Source: Pseudomonas siliginis
GTDB lineage: Bacteria > Pseudomonadota > Gammaproteobacteria > Pseudomonadales > Pseudomonadaceae
NCBI RefSeq assembly: GCF_019145195.1
Contig: NZ_JAHSTW010000001.1
Span: 806,001 to 870,000, forward strand
Length of the DNA: 64,000 nt
Direction of reading: 5' to 3'
The position numbers were made by a program, and so were the translations under genes. Shown piece by piece: positions 54,844 through 63,879 of the stretch; the first letter of the stretch is position 1; every line of letters begins with the position of its first letter. The notes under the pieces were generated by a model. That model did no database searches and was not told the origin of the DNA. It saw only the letters and a program-made list of their open reading frames with translations.

Positions 54844-55331
54844 CGGTGAACCTCTTTCAGATGAGTAGTACCTGAACTCCGACTGCGTGGCGCGGGAAAC
54901 ATTCCTTGTTTTTTGCCGGAGGTGGCCGTTAGAAGGCTTTGTCCATCAGACCGCCATCGCTGACAACTCGAATCGTCGCACCGCAGCTCCCACAGGGCTG
55001 GTGCTACATCACAGTTTTTGACCTGAGCTCCACTCCCACAAGACTTGGCGGACGCTGATTCTCTGATCACCACCGATCCCCTGTGGGAGCGAGCCTGCTC
55101 GCGAATACGCCGGCACATCCGCCATCGTTGCCAACTGACGGAAAGCCTTCGCGACCAGGCTCGCTCCCACATTGACTGCGCTCCCGCCAAGACGATTGAT
55201 CCGCCCCACGCATCAATCCATGCCAACAATGCAATTAACAGATTGTTACATCTGCGCCACCATCCACCTCAATAAAAACCGTGCGCCGCTTCTCCGTAGC
55301 GCACGTCATAAAAGCGGTGGAGTACTTTTCA
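54844..55331. other. Non-coding gap before the MFS gene
   Basis: 488 bases with no convincing gene. It contains the rcnB-like promoter side, degenerate REP remnants near 54985-55045, a full REP doublet, and about 160 bases upstream of the MFS gene, where its promoter must lie. Nothing else stands out. Confidence 0.4.
55081..55172. repeat. REP doublet
   Basis: Inverted REP pair; the right arm has one change (GCGACCAGG). Confidence 0.88.
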
Positions 55332-56624
55332 ATGACAGCCTCAATCCCAACCAACGGCTCGCGGGCCGGTGCCATCTTCCGGGTGACCTCGGGCAACTTC
55401 CTCGAACAGTTCGACTTCTTTCTGTTCGGCTTCTACGCCACGCAGATCGCAGCAGTGTTCTTCCCGGCGAGCAGCGAGTTCGCCTCGCTGATGATGACTT
55501 TCGCGGTATTCGGCGCCGGTTTCCTGATGCGGCCGCTGGGCGCCATCGTGCTCGGCGCGTACATCGATGACGTCGGCCGGCGCAAAGGTCTGATCGTCAC
55601 CCTGTCGATCATGGCCAGCGGCACGATATTGATCGTGCTGGTGCCCGGATACGAAACCATAGGCCTGTTCGCCCCGGCGCTGGTGTTGATCGGGCGGCTG
55701 CTGCAAGGCTTCTCGGCCGGTGCGGAATTGGGCGGTGTCTCGGTGTATCTGTCCGAAATCGCTACGCCGGGCCGCAAAGGCTTTTTCACCGCTTGGCAGT
55801 CGGCCAGTCAACAAGTGGCGATCATCGTTGCTGCCGCGCTGGGCTACGGTCTGAACCAGTGGATGGAGCCGCAAGCCGTGGCCGCCTGGGGCTGGCGCAT
55901 TCCGTTTTTCGTCGGTTGCATGATCGTCCCGTTCATCTTCTTCCTGCGCCGCAACCTAGCGGAAACCGAAGAGTTCGCCGCGCGTAAACATCGCCCGAGC
56001 ATGCGCGAAGTGTTCCGCACCCTCGGTCAGAACTGGGGCGTGGTGCTCGGCGGAATGCTGATGGTCGCGCTGACCACTACCGCGTTCTACCTGATCACCG
56101 TGTACGCGCCGACCTTCGGTAAGACCGTGCTGCACCTGAGCACTTCCGACGCGCTGCTGGTAACGCTGCTGGTGGGTGTGTCGAACTTCTTCTGGCTGCC
56201 GATTGGCGGCGCGTTGTCCGACCGGATCGGCCGTCGCCCAGTGCTGATCGGCATGGCCTTGCTGGCACTGGCCACCACTTATCCGGCGCTGTCGTTCCTG
56301 GTGCAGGCGCCGAGCTTCACCAACATGCTGCTGTCGCTGCTGTGGCTGTCATTCATTTACGGCTTGTACAACGGCGCGATGATTCCGGCGTTGACCGAAA
56401 TCATGCCGGTGGAAGTGCGCGTCGCCGGTTTCTCCCTGGCTTACAGCCTGGCCACCGCGATTTTCGGCGGTTTCACCCCGGCGATGTCGACCTTCCTGAT
56501 CCAGTACACCGGCGACAAAGCCGCGCCAGGCTACTGGATGAGCATCGGTGCCCTGTGCGCCCTGTGCGCCACTCTTTATCTGTACCGCCGTGCCGGTGGT
56601 CGTCTGCAACCTGTCGCGGCCTGA
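55332..56624 (+). CDS. MFS carboxylate/proton symporter (CitA/TcuC-like)
   Basis: 430 residues from the ATG at 55332, with GGTGGAG upstream. Twelve membrane spans; the metabolite:H+ symporter signatures are clear: [53 protein letters not shown] and [11 protein letters not shown]. The closest characterised group carries citrate, tricarballylate or similar acids. It is followed 12 bp later by a lone binding-protein gene, an unusual pairing for an MFS carrier. Confidence 0.85.
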   Translation: MTASIPTNGSRAGAIFRVTSGNFLEQFDFFLFGFYATQIAAVFFPASSEFASLMMTFAVFGAGFLMRPLGAIVLGAYIDDVGRRKGLIVTLSIMASGTILIVLVPGYETIGLFAPALVLIGRLLQGFSAGAELGGVSVYLSEIATPGRKGFFTAWQSASQQVAIIVAAALGYGLNQWMEPQAVAAWGWRIPFFVGCMIVPFIFFLRRNLAETEEFAARKHRPSMREVFRTLGQNWGVVLGGMLMVALTTTAFYLITVYAPTFGKTVLHLSTSDALLVTLLVGVSNFFWLPIGGALSDRIGRRPVLIGMALLALATTYPALSFLVQAPSFTNMLLSLLWLSFIYGLYNGAMIPALTEIMPVEVRVAGFSLAYSLATAIFGGFTPAMSTFLIQYTGDKAAPGYWMSIGALCALCATLYLYRRAGGRLQPVAA

Positions 56625-56636
56625 GGAATACTTGCC

Positions 56637-57407
56637 ATGAAAAAACTCTTAACTGTCACCGCCCTGCTCGCCGGTCTCGCGTTCAACTTCGCGGCCCAGG
56701 CCGAAGAACTCAGCGTGATGACCTCCGGTGGTTTCACTGCCGCCTACAAGATCCTCGGGCCGAAGTTCGCCGCCGCAACGGGCAACACGCTCACCACCAG
56801 TCTCGGCCCGTCGATGGGCAAGGCGCCGGAAGCGATTCCCAATCGTCTGGCTCGCGGTGAGCACGCCGACGTGGTGATCATGGTCGGTTACGCTCTTGAT
56901 GAGCTGATCAAACAAGGCAAGGTCGACCCGGCCTCCCGCGTTGAACTGGCGGATTCGCGGATCGGCATGGTGGTGCGTGAAGGCGCGGCGAAACCGGACA
57001 TCAGCAGCGTCGACGGCCTGAAGAAAACCCTGCTTGATGCGCAATCGGTGGCCTACTCCGACAGCGCCAGCGGCGTGTACATCGAGCAGCAGCTGTTCAA
57101 GAAACTCGGCATCGAAGATCAGTTGAAACCGAAAGCCAAGATGATCGCCAGGATCCCGGTCGGCTCGGTGGTTGCCACTGGCGACTATCAGCTGGGCTTC
57201 CAGCAGGTCAGCGAATTGCTGCCGGTGCCGGGCGTGAGCTTCGTCGCGAAGATTCCGGAATCGGTACAGTCGGTGACGCGTTTCGCCGCTGGCATTCCGG
57301 TCAAGGCCGAGCATCCGGAAGAGGCCAAGGCCCTGCTCGCCTACCTCGCTGCACCGGCCGCTCAGGCTGACGTGCAGGCCACCGGGCTGGATTCGGTCAA
57401 GCGTTGA
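56637..57407 (+). CDS. ModA-like periplasmic substrate-binding protein
   Basis: 256 residues, signal peptide MKKLLTVTALLAGLAFNFA, cleaved after AQA. Type II periplasmic binding fold of the ModA family: LSVMTSGGFTAAYKILGPKF at the start, PEAIPNRLARGEHADVVIM and VAYSDSASGVYIEQQLFKKL. No ATPase or permease gene accompanies it. With the MFS gene before it and the LysR gene after it, it probably binds an organic acid rather than molybdate. Its end overlaps the convergent LysR gene by 11 bases. Confidence 0.82.
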   Translation: MKKLLTVTALLAGLAFNFAAQAEELSVMTSGGFTAAYKILGPKFAAATGNTLTTSLGPSMGKAPEAIPNRLARGEHADVVIMVGYALDELIKQGKVDPASRVELADSRIGMVVREGAAKPDISSVDGLKKTLLDAQSVAYSDSASGVYIEQQLFKKLGIEDQLKPKAKMIARIPVGSVVATGDYQLGFQQVSELLPVPGVSFVAKIPESVQSVTRFAAGIPVKAEHPEEAKALLAYLAAPAAQADVQATGLDSVKR

Positions 57408-58311
57408 TCGTTGGCGGCTGGACGCGCATTTCCACGACCAGCCGCTCCAGTTCCAGTGCCGCCGGGGTCAACGTGCGATCCCGGCGCTTGATGATGCCGA
57501 CACTGCGCATCACTTGCGGCTCAATCAACGGCACCCGCGTCAGGATCGGATGATCCGGGCCGGGCATCGCCATCAACGGCACCGCCGCCACGCCCAGCCC
57601 CGCTTCCACCAAGCCGATCATCGTCGTCACATGCCGCGTCTCGCAGATGCTCTGTCGCTGCGGCACCACCCCGCCCAAGGCCTGATCAAGCAGAAAGCGG
57701 TTGCCCGAAGTCTTGTCCAGCGCGATGTAATCCTGCTGATAGAACTCGTCCCAACTGACGCTGCTACGCCCGGCCAGCGGATGATCGCGGCGACAGGCGA
57801 CGACATAGCACTCCTGCACAAGCGGTTCGAACTCGACTTTGGCATCCTGCGTGCCGAGAAAACTCAAGCCGAAATCCGCCTCGCCATTGACCACCGCACT
57901 CAACACATCGTGGGCGCTGGAATCGAGGACTTTGACCTTGATCCGCGGAAACTGCTGGTGATAACGCGCGACCACGCGGGGCATGAAGTAGTACGCCGCC
58001 GACGGCACGCAGGCGACGGTGACATGGCCCAGACGGGTCGAGGCGACTTCGCTGATGCCGAGCAAGGCAATGTCGAGATCATCCAGCAAGCGCTCGACGC
58101 TGGGCATGAAGCCGCGCCCGGCCTGGGTCAGGCTGACCTTGCGCGTGGTGCGCTCGAACAATTTGACCCCGAGGGCGTCTTCGAGCTTTTCGATACGCCG
58201 ACTCAGCGCCGGTTGTGACAGGCGCACGGTGTCGGCAGCCTTGCGAAAACTGCCCTGCTCGACCACCGCGCGAAAGGCTTGCAAGTCGTTGAGGTCGAAG
58301 TTGATGGCCAT
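57397..58311 (-). CDS. LysR-family transcriptional regulator
   Basis: 304 residues. N-terminal winged helix-turn-helix (residues 4-62: LNDLQAFRAVVEQGSFRKAA, LSQPALSRRIEKLEDALG) and a periplasmic-binding-like effector domain (about 92-295). It converges with the MFS/binding-protein pair, overlapping it by 11 bases. Its target could be that pair or the upstream Kef-type gene; neither is certain. Confidence 0.88.
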   Translation of the reverse strand: MAINFDLNDLQAFRAVVEQGSFRKAADTVRLSQPALSRRIEKLEDALGVKLFERTTRKVSLTQAGRGFMPSVERLLDDLDIALLGISEVASTRLGHVTVACVPSAAYYFMPRVVARYHQQFPRIKVKVLDSSAHDVLSAVVNGEADFGLSFLGTQDAKVEFEPLVQECYVVACRRDHPLAGRSSVSWDEFYQQDYIALDKTSGNRFLLDQALGGVVPQRQSICETRHVTTMIGLVEAGLGVAAVPLMAMPGPDHPILTRVPLIEPQVMRSVGIIKRRDRTLTPAALELERLVVEMRVQPPTINA

Positions 58312-58392
58312 GGCGTTTCCGGAAATTAATGCGCAGGGGTTATAAATGTAACCAGTTGATGCAAATTATTACAGACCTGATGGAAGCTGCCC

Positions 58393-58482
58393 TTGTGGGA
58401 GCGAGCCTGCTCGCGAACGCGGGGCATCAGTCAATGGATAGGTGGCTGACCCAGCGCATTCGCGAGCAGGCTCGCTCCCACA
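58393..58482. repeat. REP doublet
   Basis: Inverted REP pair in the divergent gap between the LysR and Kef-type genes. Confidence 0.9.
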
Positions 58483-58561
58483 TTGGATCTCGAATGGTCT
58501 GGAGACCGCGTAACCCTTATCCTTGTCACCCCCGCCGTACCCGTAGTCAGGAGTCGTTCCA

Positions 58562-60370
58562 ATGCCCCATGAAGGCAATCTGTTGCAAGCCGCTGTCGTG
58601 TTTCTGTTCGCGGCCGTGCTCACCGTGCCTTTGGCCAAACGTCTGCAACTGGGCGCGGTGCTCGGTTATCTGTTTGCCGGGGTGATCATCGGCCCGTCGG
58701 TGCTCGGCCTGATCGGCAACCCGCAAAGCGTTGCGCATATCTCCGAGCTGGGCGTGGTGTTGCTGCTGTTCATCATCGGCCTGGAGCTTTCGCCTCGCCG
58801 CTTGTGGGTGATGCGTAAATCCGTGTTCGGCGTCGGTCTGGCGCAGGTGCTGTTGACCGCATCGGTGATCGGCGTGCTGGCGCTGTCGGTGTTCGGCCAG
58901 CCGCTGAACAGCGCCATTGTGCTGGGCCTCGGTCTGGCGCTCTCCTCCACGGCCTTTGGCTTGCAAAGCCTTGCCGAACGCAAGGAACTGACCAGTCCCC
59001 ACGGGCGGCTGGCGTTTGCGATTCTGCTGTTCCAGGACATCGCCGCGATTCCATTGATCGCCCTGGTGCCGATGCTCGCCGGCGTCGATCACCACACCAG
59101 CACCGCCGACGATATTCGTCACAGCTTGCAGGTGCTCGGCGGCATTGCCGTGGTGGTGATCGGCGGGCGGTATCTGCTGCGTCCGGTGTTCCGCGTGGTG
59201 GCGAAAACCGGGCTACCGGAAGTGTCCACCGCCACCGCGTTGCTGGTGGTGATCGGCACGGCGTGGCTGATGGATCTGGTCGGCGTGTCGATGGCGTTGG
59301 GCGCGTTTCTCGCCGGTCTGCTGCTGGCGGATTCGGAATACCGGCATGAGCTGGAAGCGCAGATCGAACCGTTCAAGGGCCTGCTGCTCGGGCTGTTTTT
59401 CATCAGCGTCGGCATGGGCGCCAATCTCAGCCTGTTGTTGAGCGCGCCGATCACCGTGTTGGGCCTGACCCTGCTGCTGATCGGTCTGAAGTTGCCGCTG
59501 CTGTTCGTGGTTGGGCGCCTGGCAGGAGGATTGAACAAAATCAGCGCAATTCGCCTCGGCATCGTCCTCGCTGCCGGCGGTGAGTTTGCCTTCGTGGTGT
59601 TCAAGATCGGTCGCGATCAGGGCCTGTTCGAGCCGCGTCTCTACGACATGCTGGTGCTGACCATCACTCTGTCGATGGCGCTGACGCCGTTGTTGCTGTT
59701 GATCTGCGCGCGTCTGGTCAGCCCGAAAGTGCAGCCGCTGGAAGTGCCGGAGAAATTCCGCGAAATCGACACCGAAGCACCGCGCGTGGTGATTGCCGGC
59801 ATGGGCCGGATGGGCCAGATCGTGGCGCGGATCCTGCGCGCGCAGAACATCAAGTTCGTCGCGCTGGACACCTCGGTGGAAACCATCGAACTGTCACGCA
59901 GTTTCGGCGGCGTACCGGTGTTCTACGGCGACCCGATGCGCCCGGAAATCCTTCACGCGGCGAAGGTTGGCGAAGCGGAGTATTTCGTGATTGCCACGGA
60001 CGATCCGGAGACCAACATCAAGACTGCCGAAGTGGTACACAAGCTCTATCCGCACATGAAAATCATCGCCCGCGCGCGTAACCGTCAGCACGTGCATCGC
60101 CTGGTGGATGTCGGCGCGGAAGCGATTCGTGAGACCTATTATTCGAGTCTGGAAATGAGCCGGCGCACGCTGGTCGGCCTCGGTCTGACCCAAGCCCAGG
60201 CCGATGCGCGGATCAAGCGTTTCAAGCATCACGACGAACAGGTGCTGGAGGCGCAACACGCCGTCTACGACGATGCCGCCAAAGTCCTGCAGACCGCCCA
60301 GGAAGCCCGGGCGGAACTGGCCAAATTGTTTGAATCGGATCAGCTCGAAGAGGAAGCGCGCAAGTCCTGA
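58562..60370 (+). CDS. CPA2 K+/H+ antiporter, KefB/KefC-like
   Basis: 602 residues. Residues 1-385 form about 12-13 membrane spans of the Na+/H+ exchanger fold (GVIIGPSVLGLIG, LALSSTAFGLQSLAERKELT, FFISVGMGANLSLLL). This is followed by a cytoplasmic RCK/TrkA-N domain (about 400-520) with the nucleotide motif RVVIAGMGRMGQIVARIL. This is the layout of glutathione-gated K+ efflux systems that protect against electrophiles. No KefF/KefG-type ancillary oxidoreductase is adjacent, so gating is uncertain. Confidence 0.88.
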   Translation: MPHEGNLLQAAVVFLFAAVLTVPLAKRLQLGAVLGYLFAGVIIGPSVLGLIGNPQSVAHISELGVVLLLFIIGLELSPRRLWVMRKSVFGVGLAQVLLTASVIGVLALSVFGQPLNSAIVLGLGLALSSTAFGLQSLAERKELTSPHGRLAFAILLFQDIAAIPLIALVPMLAGVDHHTSTADDIRHSLQVLGGIAVVVIGGRYLLRPVFRVVAKTGLPEVSTATALLVVIGTAWLMDLVGVSMALGAFLAGLLLADSEYRHELEAQIEPFKGLLLGLFFISVGMGANLSLLLSAPITVLGLTLLLIGLKLPLLFVVGRLAGGLNKISAIRLGIVLAAGGEFAFVVFKIGRDQGLFEPRLYDMLVLTITLSMALTPLLLLICARLVSPKVQPLEVPEKFREIDTEAPRVVIAGMGRMGQIVARILRAQNIKFVALDTSVETIELSRSFGGVPVFYGDPMRPEILHAAKVGEAEYFVIATDDPETNIKTAEVVHKLYPHMKIIARARNRQHVHRLVDVGAEAIRETYYSSLEMSRRTLVGLGLTQAQADARIKRFKHHDEQVLEAQHAVYDDAAKVLQTAQEARAELAKLFESDQLEEEARKS

Positions 60371-60391
60371 TCGTGCCTTGGCCAGAACCAA

Positions 60392-60482
60392 CTGTGGGAG
60401 CGAGCCTGCTCGCGAAAGCGTCGTGTCAGTCACCCAATACTTCGCTGACAGATTGCATTCGCGAGCAGGCTCGCTCCCACAG
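60392..60482. repeat. REP doublet
   Basis: Inverted REP pair between the convergent Kef-type gene and hcnC. Confidence 0.9.
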
Positions 60483-60491
60483 GGGATTGGG

Positions 60492-61751
60492 TCAGGCCAG
60501 TTCCAGCGCGGGTGCTGGCTCGACGGCTGTGACTGCAAACCGATCCGCCAGAAACGGCGTGATATCCAGCGGCAGCGGCTCGTCATTCACCAGTTTATCC
60601 AGCAGCACACCGGTAATCGCCGACGTCAGAATGCCGGTGCGGAAGTGCCCGCAAGCATTCAGATAACCCTCCACCCCACGCATCGGCCCGAGGATCGGCA
60701 ACTCATCCGGCGAGCCCGGGCGCAATCCCGCCCAGGTGCGCTTGAGGTTGACGTCCGCCAGCTCCGGCAGACAGCGCACCGCGCCCTGCACCAGCCCGGC
60801 GATTTCCGGGTAGGTGGTGGTGACGTCGAAGCCTTTGTCTTCGGTGGTGCTGCCGATAAGGATTTCGCCGTTGTCCTTTTGCGCCACGTAGCAATCGCTG
60901 GTGGTAAGGCATCCGTTGAGGATTTTCGGCATGCGTTCGGTCAGCAGGATCTGGCCTTTAACCGGTTTCACCGGAATGCGAATACCCGTGGCCCACTCAC
61001 TCAGATCCGCCGCCCAGGCACCGGCTGCGTTGATCAGCGTCTTGCAGTGGAACACCCCCGCCTCCGCCGTCTGCACGCCGGTCACGCGAGTGCCGTGATG
61101 CAACACGCCGGTGACGTTGGTGTTGACGAAGATGTCGACGCCGTTCTGCCGCGCGCCTTCCATATAGGCATCCGCGAGGCGGAACGGACTGACCTGATGA
61201 TCGCAGAGAAACTCCAGCGCCCCACGCGCCTCATGGCTGACGCTCGGTTCCACCGCGCGCAACGCCGCCTGATCGAGCCAGCGCACCTGATCGGCCAGAT
61301 GCGGAATGCAGCCGACGATGTGCTCGGCGTAGAGCCGGTCTTCGTCGTCATAGATCACGAATTTCAATCCGGTCTTCTCGAACTTGCAATCCATGCCGTG
61401 GTTGTCTTTCAGCTCGCGATGCAGCGCCGGGTACAGCGCATTGGATTGCAAGGCAAAATCGAAAAACGACTGCGGCAGAATATGCGGCGTACTGGCGTCC
61501 ACCGCTACCGCAGCGCCCTGGGTTTCGCGCTTGCGGTTGGCCGACATCATGCGAAAGAAAATCACCCCGCAACCGAGGCCGACCGACTCGCCGATCGCCC
61601 ATAAACCACCCGCCGAAGCACGGGTCGCATTGCCGGGGCGCTTGGCGTCGATCAGTGCCACCTTGAGATCTTTGCGTTTGGACAATTGGTAGGCGCAGGA
61701 GGCGCCGATCACGCCGCCACCGGCAATGACCACGTCGTAGAACTTACTCAT
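60492..61751 (-). CDS. hcnC: Hydrogen cyanide synthase subunit HcnC
   Basis: 419 residues from the ATG at 61751, which overlaps the hcnB stop by 8 bases. DAO-type FAD protein: YDVVIAGGGVIGASCAYQLS (about residues 4-24) and LGPMRGVEGYLNACGHFRTG near the end. In HCN synthase the three subunits oxidise glycine to HCN and CO2 at the membrane. Length, gene order and close match to remembered HcnC sequences favour this over the related opine or D-hydroxyproline dehydrogenases. Confidence 0.9.
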   Translation of the reverse strand: MSKFYDVVIAGGGVIGASCAYQLSKRKDLKVALIDAKRPGNATRASAGGLWAIGESVGLGCGVIFFRMMSANRKRETQGAAVAVDASTPHILPQSFFDFALQSNALYPALHRELKDNHGMDCKFEKTGLKFVIYDDEDRLYAEHIVGCIPHLADQVRWLDQAALRAVEPSVSHEARGALEFLCDHQVSPFRLADAYMEGARQNGVDIFVNTNVTGVLHHGTRVTGVQTAEAGVFHCKTLINAAGAWAADLSEWATGIRIPVKPVKGQILLTERMPKILNGCLTTSDCYVAQKDNGEILIGSTTEDKGFDVTTTYPEIAGLVQGAVRCLPELADVNLKRTWAGLRPGSPDELPILGPMRGVEGYLNACGHFRTGILTSAITGVLLDKLVNDEPLPLDITPFLADRFAVTAVEPAPALELA

Positions 61752-63153
61752 GGCAAGCGCCCTCCTTGCCGAGGGACTGGAACGCGGAAAACGGCACCGG
61801 ATCAATCGGGAAGCGCGGGCGCAACCAACCGACATCCTGACGTCCGGTGGCCTGGCGCAGGCGATCGCTGCAATAGCCGACGCACATCCGCCCCTGACAA
61901 TCGCCCATGCTCACGCGGGTGCGCATTTTCAGGCTGGCGATGTCTTGCACACCCTGCTCCAGCGCCAGATCGATGTCGGCGCGGGTCGCATGTTCGCAGC
62001 GGCAGATCACCGTGTCGGCTGCGGGCAAAGCGATCTGACCAACGCCGCGCTCGGTGTAGCGATCCACCGCCGCACGAAAGCGCACGATCGCTCTGAGCTT
62101 GCTCGCGTAACGATCGCGGCGCACCCGGGCCAGCTCGGCGTCGAGCACACCGCGTTGCAGCAGGATCGAAGTGGCGGCGATCTTGCCGGCGAGCATCGCC
62201 GCTTCGCCGCCGCGGATCCCGCCCATGTCGCCGGCCAGATGCACATGCGCCACGCTGCTTTGCTGCCAGACATTGGCGTTGGCACGCAGGTAGCCATCGG
62301 CGCTGAAGCCGTGATCAAGGCCCATCTGCTGGCTCAATTGCGTGCGCGGAATAAAACCGTAACCGACCGCCAGCGTCTGCGCTTCGAAGCGCTCGACCCG
62401 CGACAGATCCGCCTCCCACGTCGATGAATACGGCGCGACGCTGACGCTTTTCAACTCGCCCTCGCCATGGGCCTCCACCACGCCCCAGCCGTAGTTCATG
62501 GGGATGCCGTGCAGCTTGAGATAAGCGAGCATGCTCAAGCCGTCGAGGAACAGCTGCGGCTTGTTCAGCAGCGCCAGACTCTCGCGGGCGATCTTGCCGA
62601 ATGCGCAAGCCTCATAGACGCCGGCGACGCGCACTCCAGAGGCATGCAACTGGGTCGCAACCAGCGGCAGCAACGGCCCGGTGCCGGCGATGATCACCGG
62701 CCGTTGCGGCTTGACCACGCCACTCTTGATCTGCAACTGCAGACCGCCGAGCAGGATCACCCCCGGCAACGTCCAGCCGGGAAACGGTACGCTGCGTTCA
62801 TGGCAACCGGCGGCCAGCAGCAGTTGCGGATAAGCGATCTCGTGCAGCTGTTCATCGCCATCGAGCACCACCAGAGCGCGAGTGCCTTCAGCGCCGACCA
62901 CGCGATGGTTGAGGCGCACGTCGATCAGCCCTGACTGCTGCTGAAATTCACCGTGCAGTTTGTCCAGTGCTTCGGAATAACGCGGGCCGAGATAATCCAG
63001 CTGCACGCCATCGCGCAACGGCCCGCGATAGACCACACCGCCGACGCGCGAAGCCTCTTCGAGCAAGGTGCAGCGCACGCCGTGGCGCGCCAGTTCGATG
63101 GCCGCCGCCATGCCCGCCGGCCCGCCGCCGACGATCAACGGTTGCACGCTCAT
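61744..63153 (-). CDS. hcnB: Hydrogen cyanide synthase subunit HcnB
   Basis: 469 residues, close to the 464-469 known for HcnB. N-terminal FAD motif IVGGGPAGMAAAIELARHG, second dinucleotide motif IIAGTGPLLPLVATQLH, and a C-terminal BFD-like [2Fe-2S] region with cysteines in VICRCEHATR and MGDCQGRMCVGYC. The remembered HcnB blocks GGVVYRGPLRDGVQLDYLGP and GWLRPRFPIDPVPFSAFQ are present. It is coupled to hcnA by an ATGA overlap. Confidence 0.92.
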   Translation of the reverse strand: MSVQPLIVGGGPAGMAAAIELARHGVRCTLLEEASRVGGVVYRGPLRDGVQLDYLGPRYSEALDKLHGEFQQQSGLIDVRLNHRVVGAEGTRALVVLDGDEQLHEIAYPQLLLAAGCHERSVPFPGWTLPGVILLGGLQLQIKSGVVKPQRPVIIAGTGPLLPLVATQLHASGVRVAGVYEACAFGKIARESLALLNKPQLFLDGLSMLAYLKLHGIPMNYGWGVVEAHGEGELKSVSVAPYSSTWEADLSRVERFEAQTLAVGYGFIPRTQLSQQMGLDHGFSADGYLRANANVWQQSSVAHVHLAGDMGGIRGGEAAMLAGKIAATSILLQRGVLDAELARVRRDRYASKLRAIVRFRAAVDRYTERGVGQIALPAADTVICRCEHATRADIDLALEQGVQDIASLKMRTRVSMGDCQGRMCVGYCSDRLRQATGRQDVGWLRPRFPIDPVPFSAFQSLGKEGACHE

Positions 63154-63464
63154 ACAACCTCCTGCCCGACGACGCGGTTGACTTGGGTTTCAATCAGCAT
63201 GCCGTCGCGCACTACGGTCTGGCAGGCGCGTCGCTTGTGCCGACCATTGATTTTCACCAGACAGCACTGGCACACGCCCATGCCGCAATAGGCGCCGCTG
63301 ATCTGATCGTGGTCATTGCGTGCAATGTGGCGCACGCCGAGGGACTGGATGACGCTGAGGACGGTTTCGCCAATGGCGGCGCTGACCGCTTGGCCGTTGA
63401 TGTGCACGGTCATGTCCGCCTGCACCAAGGGCTGGATATCGAAGGTTCTTTCTAGGCAGTTCAT
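63150..63464 (-). CDS. hcnA: Hydrogen cyanide synthase subunit HcnA
   Basis: 104 residues, the exact HcnA length. A [2Fe-2S] ferredoxin-like protein with cluster cysteines at 60, 65, 68 and 81 (GAYCGMGVCQCCLV, RRACQTVV). First gene of hcnABC. The start ATG at 63464 lies 9 bases from a CACGGACG element that fits the RsmA/RsmE consensus CANGGAYG, so translation should be under Gac/Rsm control, as in P. protegens. HCN made by this operon inhibits plant pathogens and nematodes. Confidence 0.92.
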   Translation of the reverse strand: MNCLERTFDIQPLVQADMTVHINGQAVSAAIGETVLSVIQSLGVRHIARNDHDQISGAYCGMGVCQCCLVKINGRHKRRACQTVVRDGMLIETQVNRVVGQEVV

Positions 63465-63473
63465 TACGGTGTT

Positions 63474-63481
63474 CGTCCGTG
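63474..63481 (-). promoter_or_regulatory. RsmA/RsmE-binding motif at the hcnA ribosome site
   Basis: On the minus strand CACGGACG, an exact match to CANGGAYG. It supplies the GGA that serves as the ribosome binding site of hcnA, so RsmA/E binding would block translation. A second GGA element, GCAAGGAG, lies upstream at 63504-63511. Confidence 0.75.
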
Positions 63482-63620
63482 AAGATTCAGTTGAGGGTGA
63501 CAGCTCCTTGCTGCACTACGCCTCGTCGACGCTTTTCTTGCTGTGTTTTCAACGTCGACGCGGATACTTCGTCAGCGCAACAAGGTGCGCGACAAGCACT
63601 GTAGCTCATACCTCAGCAAA

Positions 63621-63674
63621 GGCCTGGATCATTTACGGTAGGCGATATCGCCAGGCGAAATATTGATCCAGGCC
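63621..63674. promoter_or_regulatory. Nested dyads in the hcnA promoter region
   Basis: Outer arms GGCCTGGATCA (63621-63631) and TGATCCAGGCC (63664-63674) enclose a perfect 12-bp palindrome GGCGATATCGCC (63641-63652). The two dyads are centred within one base of each other. They lie about 160-210 bases before hcnA and may be an operator for a second regulator. Confidence 0.55.
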
Positions 63675-63676
63675 AG
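63663..63676 (-). promoter_or_regulatory. Possible ANR (FNR-type) box of hcnA
   Basis: On the minus strand CTGGC-CTGG-ATCAA, with one perfect ANR half (ATCAA) and one weak half. A TACCGT hexamer lies at 63640-63635, the right distance for a -10 box if the ANR site is centred at -42.5. The match is only partial. Confidence 0.35.
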
Positions 63677-63732
63677 TGAAAATGGCGGGATGGAAACGGT
63701 TAGTTGGAGAAGACGAACTGGCCCCGCAGAAA

Positions 63733-63767
63733 GCAAAAAGCCGCTTTCACCCGAAGATGAAAGCGGC
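63733..63767 (-). terminator. Rho-independent terminator of the small membrane-protein gene
   Basis: GCCGCTTTCA pairs with TGAAAGCGGC (10 bp) and on the minus strand is followed by CTTTTTGC. It lies 24 bases after the stop of the 24-residue gene. Confidence 0.85.
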
Positions 63768-63790
63768 AGAGGCATCCTGCCTCAGAGGGA

Positions 63791-63865
63791 TCAGTGTACG
63801 AACAGGGCGATCAGGATGATGATCGGGATCGGTACGCCGAGGAAGAACAGCAGTAATGAGCGCAT
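63791..63865 (-). CDS. Small membrane protein (24 aa)
   Basis: 24 residues, MRSLLLFFLGVPIPIIILIA and four more, almost entirely one membrane span with a Pro-Ile-Pro kink. AAAGGAGAG stands 5 bases before the ATG, one of the strongest ribosome sites in the window, and a clean terminator follows. It lies 14 bases after another small protein gene on the same strand. These features argue for a real gene; the function is unknown. Confidence 0.7.
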   Translation of the reverse strand: MRSLLLFFLGVPIPIIILIALFVH

Positions 63866-63879
63866 GGTGACTCTCCTTT

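Noticed and set aside
60492..63464. Opine oxidase or D-hydroxyproline dehydrogenase instead of hcnABC
   Set aside because: These share the three-subunit layout, but the subunit lengths (104/469/419), the HcnB- and HcnA-like blocks and the RsmA site at hcnA favour HCN synthase.
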